From Sphingobacteriaceae bacterium GW460-11-11-14-LB5 (GTDB taxonomy: Bacteria; Bacteroidota; Bacteroidia; Sphingobacteriales; Sphingobacteriaceae): a DNA stretch of 64,000 nt. The stretch covers positions 6,076,001 to 6,140,000 of the forward strand of contig CP021237.1 in assembly GCA_002151545.1 (NCBI GenBank), in the 5' to 3' direction. Every line of letters begins with the position of its first letter. The stretch's first letter is position 1. Below, piece by piece: positions 15,809-24,095 of the stretch. The position numbers and the translations under genes were made by a program. The notes beneath the pieces are model-generated. The model had not been told where the DNA came from. It made no database searches and was given only the letters and a program-made list of their open reading frames with translations.

Positions 15809-17140
15809 ATGTTACCCGTAAAACAATTTCAGGATTTTATTGAACAGCAACAGCTGTTTGTTCGGGCTAACAGGATTCTTTTGGCCGTAAGCGGAGGAAA
15901 AGATTCGGTATTAATGTTGCATTTGTTTAAAGCAATAGGCATTGATATTGGTGTGGCACATTGTAATTTTAATTTAAGGGCTGATGAAGCACAACGTGAT
16001 GAAAGTTTTGTTGCGCTGTTAGCCAAAAATTTGGGATTACCTTTCTATGTAACGCATTTTGACACCAAAAAATATGCGGCCGAAAATAAAATTTCTACCC
16101 AGATGGCAGCACGCGATTTGCGTTATCACTGGTTTGAGGAAATCAGGCGTAAAGAGGGCTACGATTATATTGCGCTGGCCCAACACCAGAACGATGCGGT
16201 TGAAACCGTACTGATTAACCTTACGCGTGGTACCGGGATAAGTGGATTGCATGGCATTTTGCCAAAACGTGATTTATTGATCAGGCCTTTATTGTTTTTA
16301 AACCGACAACAAATTGATGAAATGGTACGGGCAAATCACCTCGATTTTGTAGAAGACAGTTCGAACGCCAGTACAAATTATACACGGAATAAAATCAGAT
16401 TACAGGTTGTACCGCACTTGCAGGAAATTAACCCAAATCTCGAAAAAACATTTGCAGAGAACATTGCTCGTTTTGCAGAAATTGAGACTTTTTTAAATAT
16501 ACAGGTTCAAAAGCTTGAAAGTAAAATTTTAAATAAACGGACTGATGGAATTTATATTCCTCTAGAAGAGGTTTCGAAATTGAACCCACAAAAACTGTTG
16601 CTTTACGAGCTACTTAAGCCTTTTAATTTTGGTGAAAATGTGGTGCAGGAAATTTTAGACAGTTTAAAGGCTTTAAGTGGCACCCATTTTTTTAGCAGCA
16701 CACATCAAGCCATCATCAACAGGAGTGATCTGGTTATTGTTGAAAAAAATACATCGGTTACGGCGAATCAGTTTATCCATCCAACAACAGAAAACATTGC
16801 TTTTGCCAATGATGAAATTTCATTGAAGTTTACAGAAGAATTGAAATTCGAAACGAATTTGAACAAAGCTTTTGTTAATGCCGATAAATTAATTTTTCCA
16901 TTGGTGCTGAGGAATTGGCAAAACGGAGATAAGTTTATCCCATTGGGTATGCGAAACCCCAAAAAAGTGAGCGATTATTTTATCGACGAGAAAGTTCCCC
17001 TACATTTGAAAAGCGTTACACCCATTTTGGTTAACGGAAATGGCGAAATTGTCTGGATTGCGGGTATGCGCCAGGATAACCGATATAAATTAACTACTGC
17101 AACAAAAAAAGTTGCTATATTCGAACTCAAAATTAAATAA
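15809..17140 (+). CDS. tilS: tRNA(Ile)-lysidine synthase
   Basis: 443 residues. It modifies C34 of the minor tRNA-Ile to lysidine, allowing AUA decoding. The PP-loop is LLAVSGGKDSVLMLHL (SGGKDS at 28-33). Family motifs that follow are AHCNFNLRADEAQRDE, ALAQHQNDAVETVLINLTRGTG and EDSSNASTNYTRNKIR. The C-terminal part (LVLRNWQNGDKFIPLGM, KKVSDYFIDEKVPL) is the TilS C-terminal domain. The next gene begins immediately after the stop codon, so they are probably co-translated. Confidence 0.97.
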   Translation: MLPVKQFQDFIEQQQLFVRANRILLAVSGGKDSVLMLHLFKAIGIDIGVAHCNFNLRADEAQRDESFVALLAKNLGLPFYVTHFDTKKYAAENKISTQMAARDLRYHWFEEIRRKEGYDYIALAQHQNDAVETVLINLTRGTGISGLHGILPKRDLLIRPLLFLNRQQIDEMVRANHLDFVEDSSNASTNYTRNKIRLQVVPHLQEINPNLEKTFAENIARFAEIETFLNIQVQKLESKILNKRTDGIYIPLEEVSKLNPQKLLLYELLKPFNFGENVVQEILDSLKALSGTHFFSSTHQAIINRSDLVIVEKNTSVTANQFIHPTTENIAFANDEISLKFTEELKFETNLNKAFVNADKLIFPLVLRNWQNGDKFIPLGMRNPKKVSDYFIDEKVPLHLKSVTPILVNGNGEIVWIAGMRQDNRYKLTTATKKVAIFELKIK

Positions 17141-17629
17141 GTGGAAAGCAAATACGCCTATATCGAAAAACAATACATCGGCCGTGATTATGTTCGTATT
17201 TTCATTAGGCTGATTATGGCTGCATTTTGTTTTGCCGCCTACGTTTATGAGCGCGATCGCGACAATACGCAAGACCTATTCCTCGTGGTAGGTTTTGGGA
17301 TTATCGGCGTTTCTATGCTTTTGCTTTTCCTGATTCAGTACAAAATTGTGGTCGATAATGGCAGCATGATCCTGGATGGCCTTTGGACAACCAAGCGCGT
17401 TAAGATTGATCTGAACAGCATTGTTGATGTGCGTAAGGCAACCTATAGTCGTTATTTTTTCAATAATCCGGTTTATAACCTGCATACAAAAGGTACAATC
17501 CGCTTTTATTCGTCGGGTAAGGATGCGGTTGTTTTAACCGATCGCGATGGTCTGGAATATTTTATCGGTACCCAAAGACCTAACGAACTTTTCCTTGTGA
17601 TAAAAGAGGAAATGAGAAACCTAAAATAA
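17141..17629 (+). CDS. Membrane protein with C-terminal PH-like domain
   Basis: 162 residues from GTG at 17141, directly abutting the tilS stop. Two membrane helices (YVRIFIRLIMAAFCFAAYVY; LFLVVGFGIIGVSMLLLFLI) are followed by a strand-rich soluble domain (IVVDNGSMILDGLWTTKRVKIDLNSIVDV...GTIRFYSSGKDAVVLTDRDG...GTQRPNELF) with the shape of bacterial PH-like domains. No function is known to me. The GTG start is chosen for the tight spacing and because no ATG exists before residue 25. Confidence 0.65.
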   Translation: MESKYAYIEKQYIGRDYVRIFIRLIMAAFCFAAYVYERDRDNTQDLFLVVGFGIIGVSMLLLFLIQYKIVVDNGSMILDGLWTTKRVKIDLNSIVDVRKATYSRYFFNNPVYNLHTKGTIRFYSSGKDAVVLTDRDGLEYFIGTQRPNELFLVIKEEMRNLK

Positions 17630-17768
17630 TTATTTAGGCAGAAATTTCCTCAATTTTCCTCATCTTATATTCTAGTGATTTCTATGTTACCTGTTATTAA
17701 AGGTTACATGAGGTTTTTTGATTTGGCATTTTAATTGAAAGTTCGCTGATGTAATGGAGGATGTTTTA

Positions 17769-17787
17769 GCCGCAGATTCGCAGATTA
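17769..17787 (+). repeat. Left 19-bp inverted repeat flanking the GxxExxY gene
   Basis: GCCGCAGATTCGCAGATTA, 15 bp before the gene. It pairs with 18224-18242 with one mismatch. Confidence 0.85.
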
Positions 17788-17802
17788 AATAAACTTATAT
17801 TT

Positions 17803-18201
17803 ATGGGAGATTCATATAGTGATATTGATTATCCTTTTCAGGAAGAATGTTATTTGTTAATTGGAATTACGATGGAAATACATCGTATTTTGGGGAAAGG
17901 GTTTTCAGAAATTGTCTACAAAGATGCGCTAGAATTCGAACTTAGGAATAGAAATATCAAGTACGAAAGAGAGAAAGAATTTTCTGTAAATTACAAAGGA
18001 ACTATACTTAAACATAAATTTTATGCTGATTTTGTTGTCGATGATAAAGTTATTATCGAGGTGAAATCTAAATCTGAGTTGATAAATGAACATTATGCGC
18101 AAGTTTTGAATTATCTCGCTATATCAAAACTAGGAATAGGTTTGTTAATTAATTTTAATGAAAAATCTTTGCAGTACAAAAGAATCATTAGAAGCTATTA
18201 A
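17803..18201 (+). CDS. GxxExxY protein (small PD-(D/E)XK-like)
   Basis: 132 residues. The name-giving motif is GKGFSEIVY (about 29-37). A nuclease-like core follows: KFYADFVVDDKVIIEVKS has Asp and E-V-K spaced like the PD-(D/E)XK metal site, and HYAQVLNYLAIS is the usual Q-x-x-x-Y helix. The family is widespread and often multicopy in Bacteroidota and cyanobacteria, with no established role. The gene is unlinked to its neighbours and framed by a 19-bp inverted repeat (17769-17787 and 18224-18242). Confidence 0.9.
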   Translation: MGDSYSDIDYPFQEECYLLIGITMEIHRILGKGFSEIVYKDALEFELRNRNIKYEREKEFSVNYKGTILKHKFYADFVVDDKVIIEVKSKSELINEHYAQVLNYLAISKLGIGLLINFNEKSLQYKRIIRSY

Positions 18202-18223
18202 GCTTCAATTTTCGAATTGAAAT

Positions 18224-18242
18224 TAATCTGCTAATCTGCGGC
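18224..18242 (-). repeat. Right 19-bp inverted repeat flanking the GxxExxY gene
   Basis: TAATCTGCTAATCTGCGGC, 22 bp after the stop. It is the reverse complement of 17769-17787 except for one base. Confidence 0.85.
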
Positions 18243-18309
18243 AATTGTTCTCGAAAAGCTATCTGTTTTTATTGCAATAAGCCGACACGCAATATAGATT
18301 AAAATCGGG

Positions 18310-18317
18310 TACATTTG
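18310..18317 (+). promoter_or_regulatory. Probable -7 box of bshA
   Basis: TACATTTG, 22 bp before the bshA ATG, matches TAnnTTTG. No convincing -33 element is seen. Confidence 0.45.
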
Positions 18318-18339
18318 CGGTAACAACAATACATGTACA

Positions 18340-19488
18340 ATGAAGATAGGAATTGTTTGCTACCCCACTTTTGGCGGTAGTGGAGTAGTTGCAACAGAAC
18401 TTGGTAAGGCACTTGCTAACGAGGGTCATCAGGTTCACTTTATCACATATAGTCAGCCTGCCAGGCTGGATTTCTTTTCGGCTAATCTGTTTTATCATGA
18501 AGTTTCGGTAAGAGATTATCCACTCTTCGATTATGCCCCTTACGAATCGGCTTTGGCCAGTAAACTGGTAGATGTTGTCCGTTTCGAACAGCTTGATGTG
18601 TTACATGTTCATTACGCTATTCCACATGCTTCTGCAGCGTTTATGGCGAAGCAGATTCTGGCCAGCTATGGTATCAATATCCCTGTGGTAACTACTTTGC
18701 ACGGTACCGATATTACTTTGGTAGGTAAAGATCCAACTTATAAACCTGTGGTTACCTTTTCTATTAATCAAAGCGATGGCGTAACTACAGTGTCGGAAGA
18801 TTTAAAAGAAGATACCTATAACCATTTCGAGATTACAAAAGAAATTAAGGTAATCCCAAATTTTATAGATTTTTCGCGATTCAGTTTACAGGCAAAAGGG
18901 CATTTCAAAAAAGCAATTGCGCCGAATAACGAACGTATTTTAATTCACACCAGTAATTTCAGGAAAGTGAAACGTACCGCTGATGTGATCCGGATTTTCG
19001 AAAAAGTACAGGCTGTAATTCCTTCCAAATTGTTAATGGTAGGTGATGGACCTGAACGTGCTTACGATGAGCAATTATGCCGGTCATTGAATATTTGCGA
19101 AAATGTAAGGTTTTTAGGTAAGCAGGATGCGGTAGAAGAAATCCTATCGGTTTCAGATCTCTTCTTAATGCCGTCAGAATCTGAAAGCTTCGGTTTAGCA
19201 GCATTAGAAGCAATGGCCTGTAAAGTGCCTGCAATTACCACCAATGCCGGCGGTTTACCCGAGCTTAACGTTGATGGTTTTTGTGGCTACATGAGCAACG
19301 TTGGAGATGTAGACGCGATGGCCGCCCATGCCATTGAAATATTAAAAGATGATGAAACCCTGAATCGTTTCAAAGAAAATGCTTTTGCAAGGGCACAAGA
19401 TTTTGACCTGAAAAAGATCCTCCCGGTTTATGTTAATTATTATAAGGAAGTAATCGAAAATTCGTTACAAGCTAAATATCAAAATTAG
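18340..19488 (+). CDS. bshA: N-acetyl-alpha-D-glucosaminyl L-malate synthase BshA
   Basis: 382 residues. It transfers GlcNAc from UDP-GlcNAc to L-malate, the first step of bacillithiol synthesis. The N-terminus KIGIVCYPTFGGSGVVATELG is typical of BshA (KIGIVCYPTFGGSG, VVATELG), with ITYSQPARLD and TTLHGTDITLVG further on. The GT4 C-terminal domain has the E-x7-E region in SESESFGLAALEAMACKVP. The length fits the family. It stands alone with its own promoter box and terminator. A YpdA-like bacillithiol-disulfide reductase is encoded 17 kb downstream, so the thiol pathway is likely active. Confidence 0.96.
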   Translation: MKIGIVCYPTFGGSGVVATELGKALANEGHQVHFITYSQPARLDFFSANLFYHEVSVRDYPLFDYAPYESALASKLVDVVRFEQLDVLHVHYAIPHASAAFMAKQILASYGINIPVVTTLHGTDITLVGKDPTYKPVVTFSINQSDGVTTVSEDLKEDTYNHFEITKEIKVIPNFIDFSRFSLQAKGHFKKAIAPNNERILIHTSNFRKVKRTADVIRIFEKVQAVIPSKLLMVGDGPERAYDEQLCRSLNICENVRFLGKQDAVEEILSVSDLFLMPSESESFGLAALEAMACKVPAITTNAGGLPELNVDGFCGYMSNVGDVDAMAAHAIEILKDDETLNRFKENAFARAQDFDLKKILPVYVNYYKEVIENSLQAKYQN

Positions 19489-19521
19489 GCTTAAAATCAA
19501 GGGTTAGAAAAAAATTATTTG

Positions 19522-19551
19522 GCCATTCGATATAAATCGGATGGCTTTTTT
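19522..19551 (+). terminator. Terminator of bshA
   Basis: GCCATTCGAT pairs with ATCGGATGGC (one G-T pair) and is followed by a T-run. Confidence 0.85.
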
Positions 19552-19639
19552 GCGATATACATCAAGATAAATTGATTTGTAGATTTGATATTTTTCTTGC
19601 AGAGCATGAGATGTATATTTGATTCTTAAATATAAATCT

Positions 19640-20218
19640 ATGCTTCATAATTTTTTTAAAAATATCTTTAAGAAAAAGTCATCTATTAAGCTTACCAAAA
19701 GCCAATACTGGAAAAAATTTGAACTCGTTGAGTTATTTGATGATTTATTCAAAGCGGAAAGATTGTTAAAAGATTTAATTCAAAGAAATATAGGTGGTGT
19801 TGAATTACAAAAATTTACTGATCTCTTTGTTGAAGAACTTTATTATATCCATGGTGATAATGTCCCTGACTTTACAAGTATTATGAATCTGTTTAGGCCT
19901 AATGGAGAATGGGATTCTTTTCAATTTTTGAAAGAATATAAGCTGGGAATAGAAATTTATAGTAGATCAAGTAGATGGAAGCGAAACCAGGGCTTTAAAG
20001 TGGGGTGCAAAGTATCATTAGAAGGCGAATTTGGTGTTGTATTAAACACTAACAATGGATATTGCGGATTAATTTGCTGGGATAGTGATGTTGAAGATGA
20101 TACTGAAGATTGGAGGGGGATGTTCGAATCTTTTCAGGATATTGGCGGAGAGATAATTGATCCAGATTATAAATTCAAATTTATCAATGATGACGGCTCA
20201 AAAAAAAAGAGCTATTGA
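19640..20218 (+). CDS. Hypothetical protein
   Basis: 192 residues from the ATG at 19640; a TTG 21 bp upstream only adds a poor extension. There is a basic N-terminus (FFKNIFKKKSSIKLTK), a helical middle (ELFDDLFKAERLLKDLI, FVEELYYIHG), then a strand-rich C-terminal half (FKVGCKVSLEGEFGVVLNTNNGYCGLICWDSD) that is acidic toward the end. No family is recognised. Its base composition is more AT-rich than bshA or the J-domain gene beside it, so it may be a recent arrival. An immunity-type protein is possible but unsupported. Confidence 0.55.
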   Translation: MLHNFFKNIFKKKSSIKLTKSQYWKKFELVELFDDLFKAERLLKDLIQRNIGGVELQKFTDLFVEELYYIHGDNVPDFTSIMNLFRPNGEWDSFQFLKEYKLGIEIYSRSSRWKRNQGFKVGCKVSLEGEFGVVLNTNNGYCGLICWDSDVEDDTEDWRGMFESFQDIGGEIIDPDYKFKFINDDGSKKKSY

Positions 20219-20283
20219 GAACACCTTAAAAAAGAAATACTTAGCAAAAGTAAACTTTCTCAAAATCAAATGATTATAAATCG

Positions 20284-20291
20284 TATCTTTG
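20284..20291 (+). promoter_or_regulatory. Probable -7 box of the J-domain/KTSC gene
   Basis: TATCTTTG matches TAnnTTTG, 72 bp before the chosen ATG at 20364. It overlaps the in-frame TTG at 20289, an argument against that earlier start. Confidence 0.5.
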
Positions 20292-20363
20292 CGGCTTGAA
20301 ACGGTTTGGCAGATAAAGATTCCTAAAATCATTTCAACAAAAAATAAAAAGAGGTTATCCCAA

Positions 20364-20810
20364 ATGAAGAAAATAGTTGATTACAGAAAGCTTTTGAGCG
20401 TAGATAAAAATGCTGAGTTAAAAGAGCTTAAATCTGTGTACCGGACATTGATGAAAGATTGTCACCCTGATAAATTTCAGCAGGAAGAAGAGAAATTAGA
20501 TGCAGAAGCCAGAAGTAAAGAAATTATCGAAGCTTACCATTTCCTGGTAAGTATTGCGCCAGAAACACGCGAACAGAATATCGAAACGTATACGCAAACA
20601 ACAACATTATCGAATATTCAGGATTTCGAATACAAACAACAGGTTTTAAATATCCAGTTTTTTGATGGTAGTGCTTACGAATATTTCGATGTGCCAAAAG
20701 CAATCTACGTGAAATTGGTTAATGCCGATTCTCCGGGTCGTTTTGCCCGCAGACACATTTTTAACGAATTCCCTTACCGTAATGTTGCAAGGGTTGCAGA
20801 ACCAGCATAA
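20364..20810 (+). CDS. J-domain protein with C-terminal KTSC domain
   Basis: 148 residues. The N-terminal J domain (about 5-67) has the HPD signature in KDCHPDKF (His34-Asp36), which stimulates a DnaK ATPase. The C-terminal KTSC domain (about 95-145) has SAYEYFDVPKAIYVKLVNA and GRFARRHIFNEFPYRNV. KTSC domains are small and often linked to nucleic acid or stress proteins; their role is unclear. Start at ATG 20364 rather than an upstream TTG, because that TTG lies inside the -7 box. A strong terminator follows. Confidence 0.88.
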   Translation: MKKIVDYRKLLSVDKNAELKELKSVYRTLMKDCHPDKFQQEEEKLDAEARSKEIIEAYHFLVSIAPETREQNIETYTQTTTLSNIQDFEYKQQVLNIQFFDGSAYEYFDVPKAIYVKLVNADSPGRFARRHIFNEFPYRNVARVAEPA

Positions 20811-20832
20811 AATTGCTAAATACAATATTAGA

Positions 20833-20864
20833 ATGGTCCCGGTGAAAATCGGGACCATTTTTTT
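20833..20864 (+). terminator. Terminator of the J-domain/KTSC gene
   Basis: ATGGTCCCG pairs with CGGGACCAT and is followed by seven T. Confidence 0.9.
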
Positions 20865-20873
20865 GTTTTTTCG

Positions 20874-21320
20874 GGTCGTCATACAGATTTGTTTTAGCAT
20901 CTATCATGCTATAAGATCCTGAGTTAAACTCAGGACGACGATCGGTTGGCAGGATTTTAATCTTGTTTAATCTATTCTTCACTGCTTCATGCTATTCTTG
21001 ACTGCGTCATACTGAACTTGTTTCAGTATCTATCATGCTATGAAAGATCCTGAGATGAACTCAGGGACGATCGGTTGGCAGGATTTTAATCTTGTTTAAT
21101 TTATTCTTCACTGCTTCATGCTATTCTTGACTGCGTCATACTGAACTTGTTTCAGTATCTATCATGCTAGGGAAGATCCTGAGATGAACTCAGGATGACG
21201 ATCACGCAGGATTTAATCTTGGTTAATTTGTTCTTTACTGCGTCATGCTATTCTTGGTTGCGTCATACTGAACTTGTTTCAGTATCTATCATGCTAGGAA
21301 AGTCCGGAGTTAAACTGAGG
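20874..21320. repeat. Tandem array of about four 128-bp units of a REP-like element
   Basis: Units begin with GCGTCATACTGAACTTGTTT near 21003, 21132 and 21259 (spacings 129 and 127), with a decayed first unit near 20876. Each unit holds hairpin 1 (ATACTGAA...TTCAGTAT), hairpin 2 (ATCCTGAG...CTCAGGAT) ending in TGACG or ACG, and a spacer with ATTTTAATCTTGTTTAAT. The outer ends CGTCA and TGACG are inverted. The copies are adjacent, without unique spacers. Confidence 0.9.
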
Positions 21321-21333
21321 ACAGGAATCTTCT

Positions 21334-21627
21334 TTATTCAATGGTATTGAACAAATCGTCCCAATTAGGATTGCTTTGGTTAGTTAAATTTATCTTCCAT
21401 GCCCTCCGCCAGTTTTTCAATTGCTTTTCTTTCGCAATGGCTTCCTCAATAGAATCGAACTGCTCATAATAAACGAGTCTATTACAATTGTATTTAGCTG
21501 TAAATGAATTAGGATGCTCCTTTTCTTTGTGCTCTACTATTCTGAAATATAAATCTGATGTTACGCCAATGTACAAAACTGTATGGGTATGATTCGTTAA
21601 TATGTAAACGCAGCCACATCGTTCCAT
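21334..21627 (-). CDS. GIY-YIG domain protein (UPF0213-type)
   Basis: 97 residues forming a single GIY-YIG nuclease domain. VYILTNHTHTVLYIGVT gives the VYI...YIG pair, followed by a conserved Arg in SDLYFRIVEHKEKE. NRLVYYEQFDSIEEAIAKEKQLKNWRRAWKINL supplies the catalytic-type Glu and basic helix (EAIAKEKQLKNW). Stand-alone UPF0213 proteins are common and often multicopy in Bacteroidota, with no known role. The gene lies between a REP-like tandem array (20874-21320) and another half-element at 21724. Confidence 0.92.
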   Translation of the reverse strand: MERCGCVYILTNHTHTVLYIGVTSDLYFRIVEHKEKEHPNSFTAKYNCNRLVYYEQFDSIEEAIAKEKQLKNWRRAWKINLTNQSNPNWDDLFNTIE

Positions 21628-21723
21628 AACTTCTTTTGTTCTGTTTGATGCCGTAAAGATGCTGAAATAAATTAAGCATGACGACCGTGTAAGGGAACGG
21701 AACTTAATTTATTTACATGTTCT

Positions 21724-21746
21724 GTCATACTGAACGTGTTTCAGTC
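21724..21746. repeat. Half REP-like element abutting the dioxygenase stop
   Basis: GTCATACTGAACGTGTTTCA plus GTC, one base off the array hairpin. Its last base is the first base of the minus-strand stop codon of the next gene. Confidence 0.75.
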
Positions 21747-22471
21747 TACCACGTTAAGCTCAAATGTTCCGACCATTTTAATTCCTTCGGCAATAGCTGA
21801 TTGCTGAATTCTAGATGAATCACCCTTCTTTTTTGGTTGTTTGTTGTTCTGTTCGAACTGTGTAAAAGAAGCGGTTTCATAATCATCACGCTGCCACTTG
21901 TTACATTGCAGCTCAGCTCTTTTTCTATGCTCCAGTCAATATTCTCCGGACGGTAAATGCCCTTGCTATGAGAGTTTGAAATTACTTTAAGTGCGCCGTT
22001 TTCTTCGTTGGTGTCGTCGAGATGAATGCGGATAGTAAAATTACTCTCCAGGATATTAAGCGGAGGTTGAACGGCAAACTGATTATGTTTCCTGGTGTAA
22101 GGTCCAAAGCCTGCTATTTCAGCCTTTTGATCAACTGAAATGGTTAAATCCTGGTGGTAGGATACAAACCAGTTTGAAGTTTCGGGTTTATCAAAATATA
22201 TCGATTTAACAAGAAAATAATCTTCGCCAAAAATTTCTCTTATAATCTTTTTTAAGTTGTTGTTGAAGATTAAGCCAGTGCTGGCTGGAACTTCTTTTAA
22301 AAACTGACGTATCGCGAAAAGATCTTCCGATTTTCTAAAGGTTTCTTTAGTTGGATCTGTTTTGTCAATCGCCGCTAAGATATCTTCAATTTCCTGATCT
22401 GTAAATACATCATCTATCACCGAAAATCCTAATTCCTGAATTTCTCTTTCCTTCACCGCTAAATCCATCAT
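21746..22471 (-). CDS. Phytanoyl-CoA dioxygenase-family protein
   Basis: 241 residues. Fe(II)/2-oxoglutarate-dependent dioxygenase fold. YHQDLTISV gives the H-x-D iron pair, HLDDTNEENGALKVISNSH is the typical core turn, and PLLLHSSNRTTNNQKRRVIHLEF supplies the distal His and the Arg that binds 2-oxoglutarate. Substrates of the family range from lipids to small metabolites; none can be assigned. It begins one base after the SRPBCC gene stop, so it is the third gene of a tight operon after the lactonase and SRPBCC genes. The MM start allows either Met. Confidence 0.88.
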   Translation of the reverse strand: MMDLAVKEREIQELGFSVIDDVFTDQEIEDILAAIDKTDPTKETFRKSEDLFAIRQFLKEVPASTGLIFNNNLKKIIREIFGEDYFLVKSIYFDKPETSNWFVSYHQDLTISVDQKAEIAGFGPYTRKHNQFAVQPPLNILESNFTIRIHLDDTNEENGALKVISNSHSKGIYRPENIDWSIEKELSCNVTSGSVMIMKPLLLHSSNRTTNNQKRRVIHLEFSNQLLPKELKWSEHLSLTW

Positions 22472-22472
22472 C

Positions 22473-22967
22473 TCAATTATTCAGCATGGGTTTAAAGCGG
22501 TTATCCTTATTTCTTAAGTCCAGGCCACCTTCATAAACAGATTTTAGATTAACCAGATAGAAACTCCAGCCGTTGTGACAACCTAACCGAATGTTTCTTT
22601 TTGCCTGATCATTTAAAGGGATATTTTTTTGAGTCAACTCCACAATGGTGTATTCAAACTCTTCTCTAAGTTTAATATCAACCAAACATTCGCCAGCAAA
22701 AGTAAACTGAAGTTCATCTTTGCCATTGGCTTGGGTAATGCTGCCGGTTTCAATATCATCATACAGATACCAGATCCATTTGTATCGATCGCCCTTCAAT
22801 ACGTTTTGCGTTTTGTTGAGCAATACATTATTCTCGTCAGAAAATTCCGCCTCACTTAAAAACCATTTCTCAATTTCGTTGGCCTGTGTCCAGGCGTTAT
22901 ACAGGTCTTCAAGTTTTGCTTTAACGGCAATCCTGAGCGTGAATTTTGTCCAATCGAAGTTTTCCAT
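22473..22967 (-). CDS. SRPBCC / AHSA1-type START-like protein
   Basis: 164 residues. The AHSA1-like pattern is visible in FTLRIAVKAKLEDLYNAWTQANEIEKWFLSEAEF at the N-terminus (FTLRIAVKAKLEDLYNAW, EIEKWF) and in the late helix HNGWSFYLVNLKSVYEGG, where W-x-x-x-L-x-N-L-K-S is typical. Such folds bind hydrophobic ligands or Hsp90. It sits between the lactonase (18 bp upstream) and the dioxygenase (1 bp downstream), one transcription unit. Confidence 0.82.
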   Translation of the reverse strand: MENFDWTKFTLRIAVKAKLEDLYNAWTQANEIEKWFLSEAEFSDENNVLLNKTQNVLKGDRYKWIWYLYDDIETGSITQANGKDELQFTFAGECLVDIKLREEFEYTIVELTQKNIPLNDQAKRNIRLGCHNGWSFYLVNLKSVYEGGLDLRNKDNRFKPMLNN

Positions 22968-22985
22968 TGGCTTAATTTTAGGTGA

Positions 22986-24095
22986 TTAATTAAAAACCAA
23001 ACAAACTGGCGCACCAACATCAATACGTTTACCGCTATCGCTTAATTTGCCTGTGGTTTTATTTCGCTTAAAAATAACGATGTTATTCGTGTATTGATGA
23101 CCGATTAATAGAAATTTTCCGGTCGGATCGATGGTGAAGTTTCTTGGTCCTTTACCCAGTGTACTTACCGTTTCGATAAATTTCAATTTTCCTGTAGGCA
23201 GAACTGAAAAAGCAGAAATGCTATTGGCATCTCCACGGTTGGTTTCGTAAAGAAATTTTCCGTCAGCTGAAACATGGATATCAGCAGCATCAACTTTTCC
23301 AGTGAAATCTTTTGATGTAGTGCCAATCTCCTGGATTTTAGTTAAACTTCCGTTCGAATAAGCGAAAGCAGTTATACTCCCGTTAAATTCGTGCGCTAAA
23401 TAGGCAAATTTTCCATTCGGGCTAAAAGTGATGTGCCTCGGGCCAGTACCTGCATTGGTTTTAATAACTGACTTAACGGTCAGAATATTTTCTTTTGCGG
23501 CAGGTTTGTAGTTGTAGATATAAATCCGATCTTCACCCAAATCGTTAACAATTAGGTGTTTATAATCTGGTGTGAATTTAACCATGTGTACGTGTGCGCT
23601 TTCTTGTCTGCCTTTTGGGTCGATACTTTTTCCGGTATGCTCGATGGTTTGTAAAGCTTCGGTTAAAGCCCCATCTGCTTTTCGTGAAAATATGGCCAAA
23701 CTGCCGCCGCTATAATTGGCTACGATTACATTTTTGGCATCAACAGTAATAAAACATGGATCAGCGCCATGGCTATCTACCTTATTTAAAAAAGTTAAAG
23801 CGCCGCTTGCTGCGTTGTATTTAAAAGCACTTACGGTGCTGGTAGCCCCGGTTTCATTCACCACATAAACAAATTTCTGATCAGGAGAAACGGCCAGGTA
23901 ACTCGGATTGGCCGTGTTTTTTGTAATGCTTTTTATCGTTGTGGCTGCAGTTGAAGCATTAAAATTATAGGTATATATCCCCTCGCTTTTTCCAGGTGCG
24001 GTATATGTACCAACAATGAGATTGTAATTAGCTTTTTGCGCAAATGTTAATGTTGACAATATAGAGAGTAGGAATAATGAACTAATTTTTTTCAT
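22986..24095 (-). CDS. Secreted lactonase-family beta-propeller (6-phosphogluconolactonase-like)
   Basis: 369 residues from ATG 24095, which opens a signal peptide (MKKISSLFLLSILSTLTFA); an in-frame TTG 24 bp upstream is less likely. The seven-bladed propeller repeats are visible as YLAVSPDQKFVYVVNE, ITVDAKNVIVANYSGGSL, GPRHITFSPNGKFAYLAHE and GPRNFTIDPTGKFLLIGHQ. The family includes YbhE-type 6-phosphogluconolactonase, but a secreted form must act on an external lactone or other ligand. It is the first gene of the three-gene minus-strand operon. Confidence 0.9.
   Translation of the reverse strand: MKKISSLFLLSILSTLTFAQKANYNLIVGTYTAPGKSEGIYTYNFNASTAATTIKSITKNTANPSYLAVSPDQKFVYVVNETGATSTVSAFKYNAASGALTFLNKVDSHGADPCFITVDAKNVIVANYSGGSLAIFSRKADGALTEALQTIEHTGKSIDPKGRQESAHVHMVKFTPDYKHLIVNDLGEDRIYIYNYKPAAKENILTVKSVIKTNAGTGPRHITFSPNGKFAYLAHEFNGSITAFAYSNGSLTKIQEIGTTSKDFTGKVDAADIHVSADGKFLYETNRGDANSISAFSVLPTGKLKFIETVSTLGKGPRNFTIDPTGKFLLIGHQYTNNIVIFKRNKTTGKLSDSGKRIDVGAPVCLVFN

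Noticed and set aside
20874-21320. CRISPR array
   Set aside because: Units are 128 bp, adjacent and without unique spacers, and no cas genes are present.
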